Assembly (NCBI GenBank): GCA_019155185.1
Contig: CM032808.1
Coordinates: 8,360,716 to 8,424,715 of the forward strand
Reading direction: 5' to 3'
From: Beaufortia kweichowensis
Lineage: Eukaryota; Chordata; Actinopteri; Cypriniformes; Gastromyzontidae
DNA length: 64,000 bases
Below, piece after piece: positions 61,346 through 64,000 of the stretch. A program made the translations under genes and the position numbers. How positions within the stretch are numbered: position 1 is the first letter of the stretch; every line of letters begins with the position of its first letter. The notes under the pieces were generated by a model, which saw nothing but the letters and a program-made list of their open reading frames with translations, had not been told where the DNA came from and searched no databases.

Positions 61346-62193
61346 TGTACATGTGTTAAGACTGTAGACTCGTGTAGACTCGTGTCTAAAAACGTAAATA
61401 GACACCCGAGGGAGACCGTGTCAGTGCGCAGGATGGAGATTTAAGGTAATGTCACACATAAAAAAGGGGAGAACGAGGCAGTTGCAGAGGGGCGAGGGGA
61501 AGTCAGGGGTTGATCTGCCTCCTGATGTACAGCTTATCATGCCAGTGTTAAAATAACTACAGTACTCAAGAAAACAATAATAATACTGAACACAAAAGCT
61601 AGTGGATGAAAGCTGATGTGCTGATAGCAGGCGGCCTGACAACTGCAGTATAAAGACAGATGGATAGAAGAACTCACGTGGCACTTGGAAAAGGAAGTTG
61701 AATGACAGTGATGCCCGCAGGCCTCGGCTGGGTGCTTCACAAATCACTCCTGGGGTGACGAGGTGTTTGTGGGAAATGTTGGAGATGTTAACAATCGTGA
61801 TCAGTTTTAATCATGCAGCATAAGAGCTGTGATTCTCAGAGGAATAACGTCTTTGTGAAGAATTAAGCATTAATGTTCTTTAAATATTTAAGTCCAGCTG
61901 TGCACCACAGCCACAGATATTAAAAATAGAAGTTTAATATTTTACAATGCGGGGGGCATTTTAAACAGCAGAGACGTAAAAAATGAGGATGTAGTGTATA
62001 ATACAGCATTCTCAGAATTGTAATTCATTTGTTGGGTATTATTGCTTCTGGTTTGCGCATTTTAATTTACAGAAATCCTACTAAGTAGGTTGCAAAAATA
62101 TTTTGTCACATCCACAAAGCATTTCTAATTTTATAAATAGATGATGTTTGGACTCTGGATATTTTACCCAACCATAGGACTTTAGCACTTTAA
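61346..62193. other. Noncoding, nothing recognised
   Basis: A small duplicated GTAGACTCGT unit lies at about 61364-61385. Minus-strand open frames at 61421-61747 overlap in different frames and are unsupported. Confidence 0.4.
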
Positions 62194-62444
62194 CCTGATA
62201 ACTGTCACGGCAGAAATTATTTAAAATATTTTTACAGAATTTTTATACAGAAATATTTTTGAGGATATTTTGTCAAACAAAAAAATTGTTGTTGTTTATG
62301 TTTATTGTCATTTCATCTTGAGTCTTATACCTTTCCATCAGTTTATAGTTTGTCATGATTAGAATAAAATTCAACTATGAAATATTAAAGTAAATATAAA
62401 AATAACATAGGCGTTCCTCCTGAGGAATGGTGACAGTTAACAGG
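62194..62444 (-). mobile_element. TTAA-flanked MITE, complete copy (family M)
   Basis: TTAA lies on both sides (62190-62193 and 62445-62448). The left terminus CCTGATAACTGTCAC and the right terminus, as reverse complement CCTGTTAACTGTCACC, are inverted repeats. The next bases of the 5' end, ATTCCTCAGGAGGAACGCC, match the copy at 41362. Perfect TTAA target duplication and CC-starting ends are the pattern of piggyBac-type transposition. The 251-bp element has no coding capacity. Confidence 0.75.
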
Positions 62445-64000
62445 TTAAATTGCAAAATGAGTTCAAATGAAGAGATATACTTCAGAAAGACTGTGCATTA
62501 CAGTTATTTCAACACAGGTATAGGATGTTCTTTGGCACGAAACACAAGAGTTCAAAAACGGTTCATACGGTTTTCACTTTGATTTAGCTATCAAAGAGTT
62601 TACAGAGCACGCAGCGCTGCATGTGATTTCGGATTCTCTATACGGCTGCCTAAAGTGCCATCCCAAATAACAATGTGATGCTTTTGTAGGAAAGTGCTGG
62701 TGTTTATTTATATCTGTCTTCAGCAGACAAAGAGAAAGTAAATGTTTATGGCAGACACCTGTCAGAAAACGTGTGCTGATGAAAAATGAAAATAAAGATT
62801 AAAGGGCTTTTATGACGTTTCTACAGTATTGCTTTGGATTATGGGGGTCATTCTTCATCTGTAGTTTCTTGAGTCTTTGCACAAACAAAAAATCAATTTG
62901 TGTTGTGTGAGCTGTAATCATTTTTGGAATAAACAGATGAGGCAAATCAATAGCTATGTGGGATTTCATGAGGGTCTATTACTTTTGCAATGAGCAATTT
63001 AAATCTCAATTAAATTTATGTGTGAACAAGTATAGTGTGTGTAAACAATCCATTCTGTGTTTCTACTCGCATGAAAAAGCTTTTGTGTATAAATGAGGCT
63101 GTCATTTTCCACTAGAATAGGCACATGTGACTCCTTAACATAAAAGTTATACTCACTTGAGCGCACATAAGGTTGGATGAGCCTTACTGCATGTGTGTGA
63201 ATGAGCTTCAAGCACATGCCAATCATCTTAGATACAGCTGACTTGCATTTCATTTCCATCTGCAGCCCTCTGCTCCCATGTCTCATTTTTCTGCCATTGC
63301 TGCTTCACTGAAACATGTGAAACAGTGCAGGATGTATGAATCCAGTGAAGCATGCATGCACACCCGGGAGAGGAGAGAAAAGATGAGATGGGAATGAGAC
63401 GAAAGGAGAGGCCACATATGTATAAACACAGACAGGCGGTGATTGTGGATTGCAGATCACCCTCTGAGCCTTTTGTATATATATGGTGCAGATTTATATT
63501 ATACCCGCACTGTGATGTGAATGTTATTTTAGATGGAACATAGTCCAATGCAAACAGATGGGGGTGAATTGTCAAATTTGTGGATGTAAGCGCGGTATCT
63601 GTGCACATGCTGAGCGTCTACGTGCACACACACACACACAGATTCAGAAAGTGTCAGCACGGCTCCACACTCGCTGTTTATATATATATACATATATATA
63701 TGCTCATAAGCCTAAAAACTTATAATCTCCCACACAAGCATTTTTACTCTGAGATCGAGAATAAACACACAGCACATTCTGAGTCCTTTTCTCTGTGTAC
63801 CGAAACAAGGTCATCGACATCCCATCTGCACTGCTCGATAGATCAAAGATCTTCTGCTTGGTCTTTGAAACTTTCGCTCTCCTTTTTACTCACTTGGTCT
63901 CGTGTTTTTTTCTTTTCTCTCTTTTTCTTCATCCCTCACCTGTGGCTCACAGGTCTAAAGCTTTAAAATGGACACAGCAAAAAGCAAAGCAATGTCTATT
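62445..64000. other. Noncoding with short microsatellites
   Basis: A CA run lies at 63624-63640 and a TA run at 63678-63702. Open frames at 62999-63286, 63228-63608 and 63580-63966 lack splice context. Nothing else was recognised. Confidence 0.4.

Noticed and set aside
63580..63966. 128-codon plus-strand open frame
   Set aside because: It spans CA and TA microsatellites and overlaps an open frame on the other strand.

Overview
The window looks like AT-rich noncoding DNA from a teleost fish, most likely a cyprinid. The evidence is the repeat content: a tRNA-derived SINE resembling the fish HE1/V-SINE type, hAT ends of the TAGGGATGC type and the CAGGGCTCGAAATTAAC type, a Tol2-like CAG-ended element, a Tc1/mariner fossil, and several interspersed repeats I recognise from memory as common in carp-like genomes. 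No database search was possible, so family names are provisional. I found no complete protein-coding gene. Nearly all open frames are short, lie in repeats, or lack splice or start context.

The main gene-like signal is a CpG-rich block at about 48.8-49.3 kb. On the minus strand it carries a CCAAT box and a likely noncoding first exon that ends in a good splice donor (exon end 48980). If this is right, some or all of 1-48.9 kb is the first intron of an unidentified minus-strand gene, and 49.4-64 kb is upstream DNA. Three weak minus-strand exon candidates lie in that direction: 40462-40509, 42207-42247 and 861-1076. None could be assigned to a protein.

Layout: 1-12 kb holds complex noncoding blocks, a Tol2-like element (3.2-3.6 kb) and a decayed hAT element interrupted by part of a MITE (8.7-9.2 kb). 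12-21 kb is repeat-rich: a SINE, a foldback element, a hAT element containing a nested tandem fragment, a palindromic CACATGTG cluster and two copies of one interspersed family. 21-40 kb is mostly unique noncoding DNA with SINEs and several blocks that look like conserved regulatory elements. 40-43 kb is a transposon cluster: a 35-bp perfect inverted repeat with nested MITE fragments, a separate foldback element and a Tc1 transposase remnant. 43-50 kb contains CpG-enriched patches and the promoter. 50-64 kb contains a U2 snRNA pseudogene joined to a retroposon-like tail, long GA/CT microsatellites, a Tc1-type MITE, three long copies of a TTAA-flanked MITE family, and more possible regulatory blocks.

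The observations most worth a second look are the TTAA-flanked MITE family (seven copies or fragments in 64 kb), the U2/retroposon chimera, the 35-bp perfect inverted repeat, and the minus-strand promoter whose gene is unknown.
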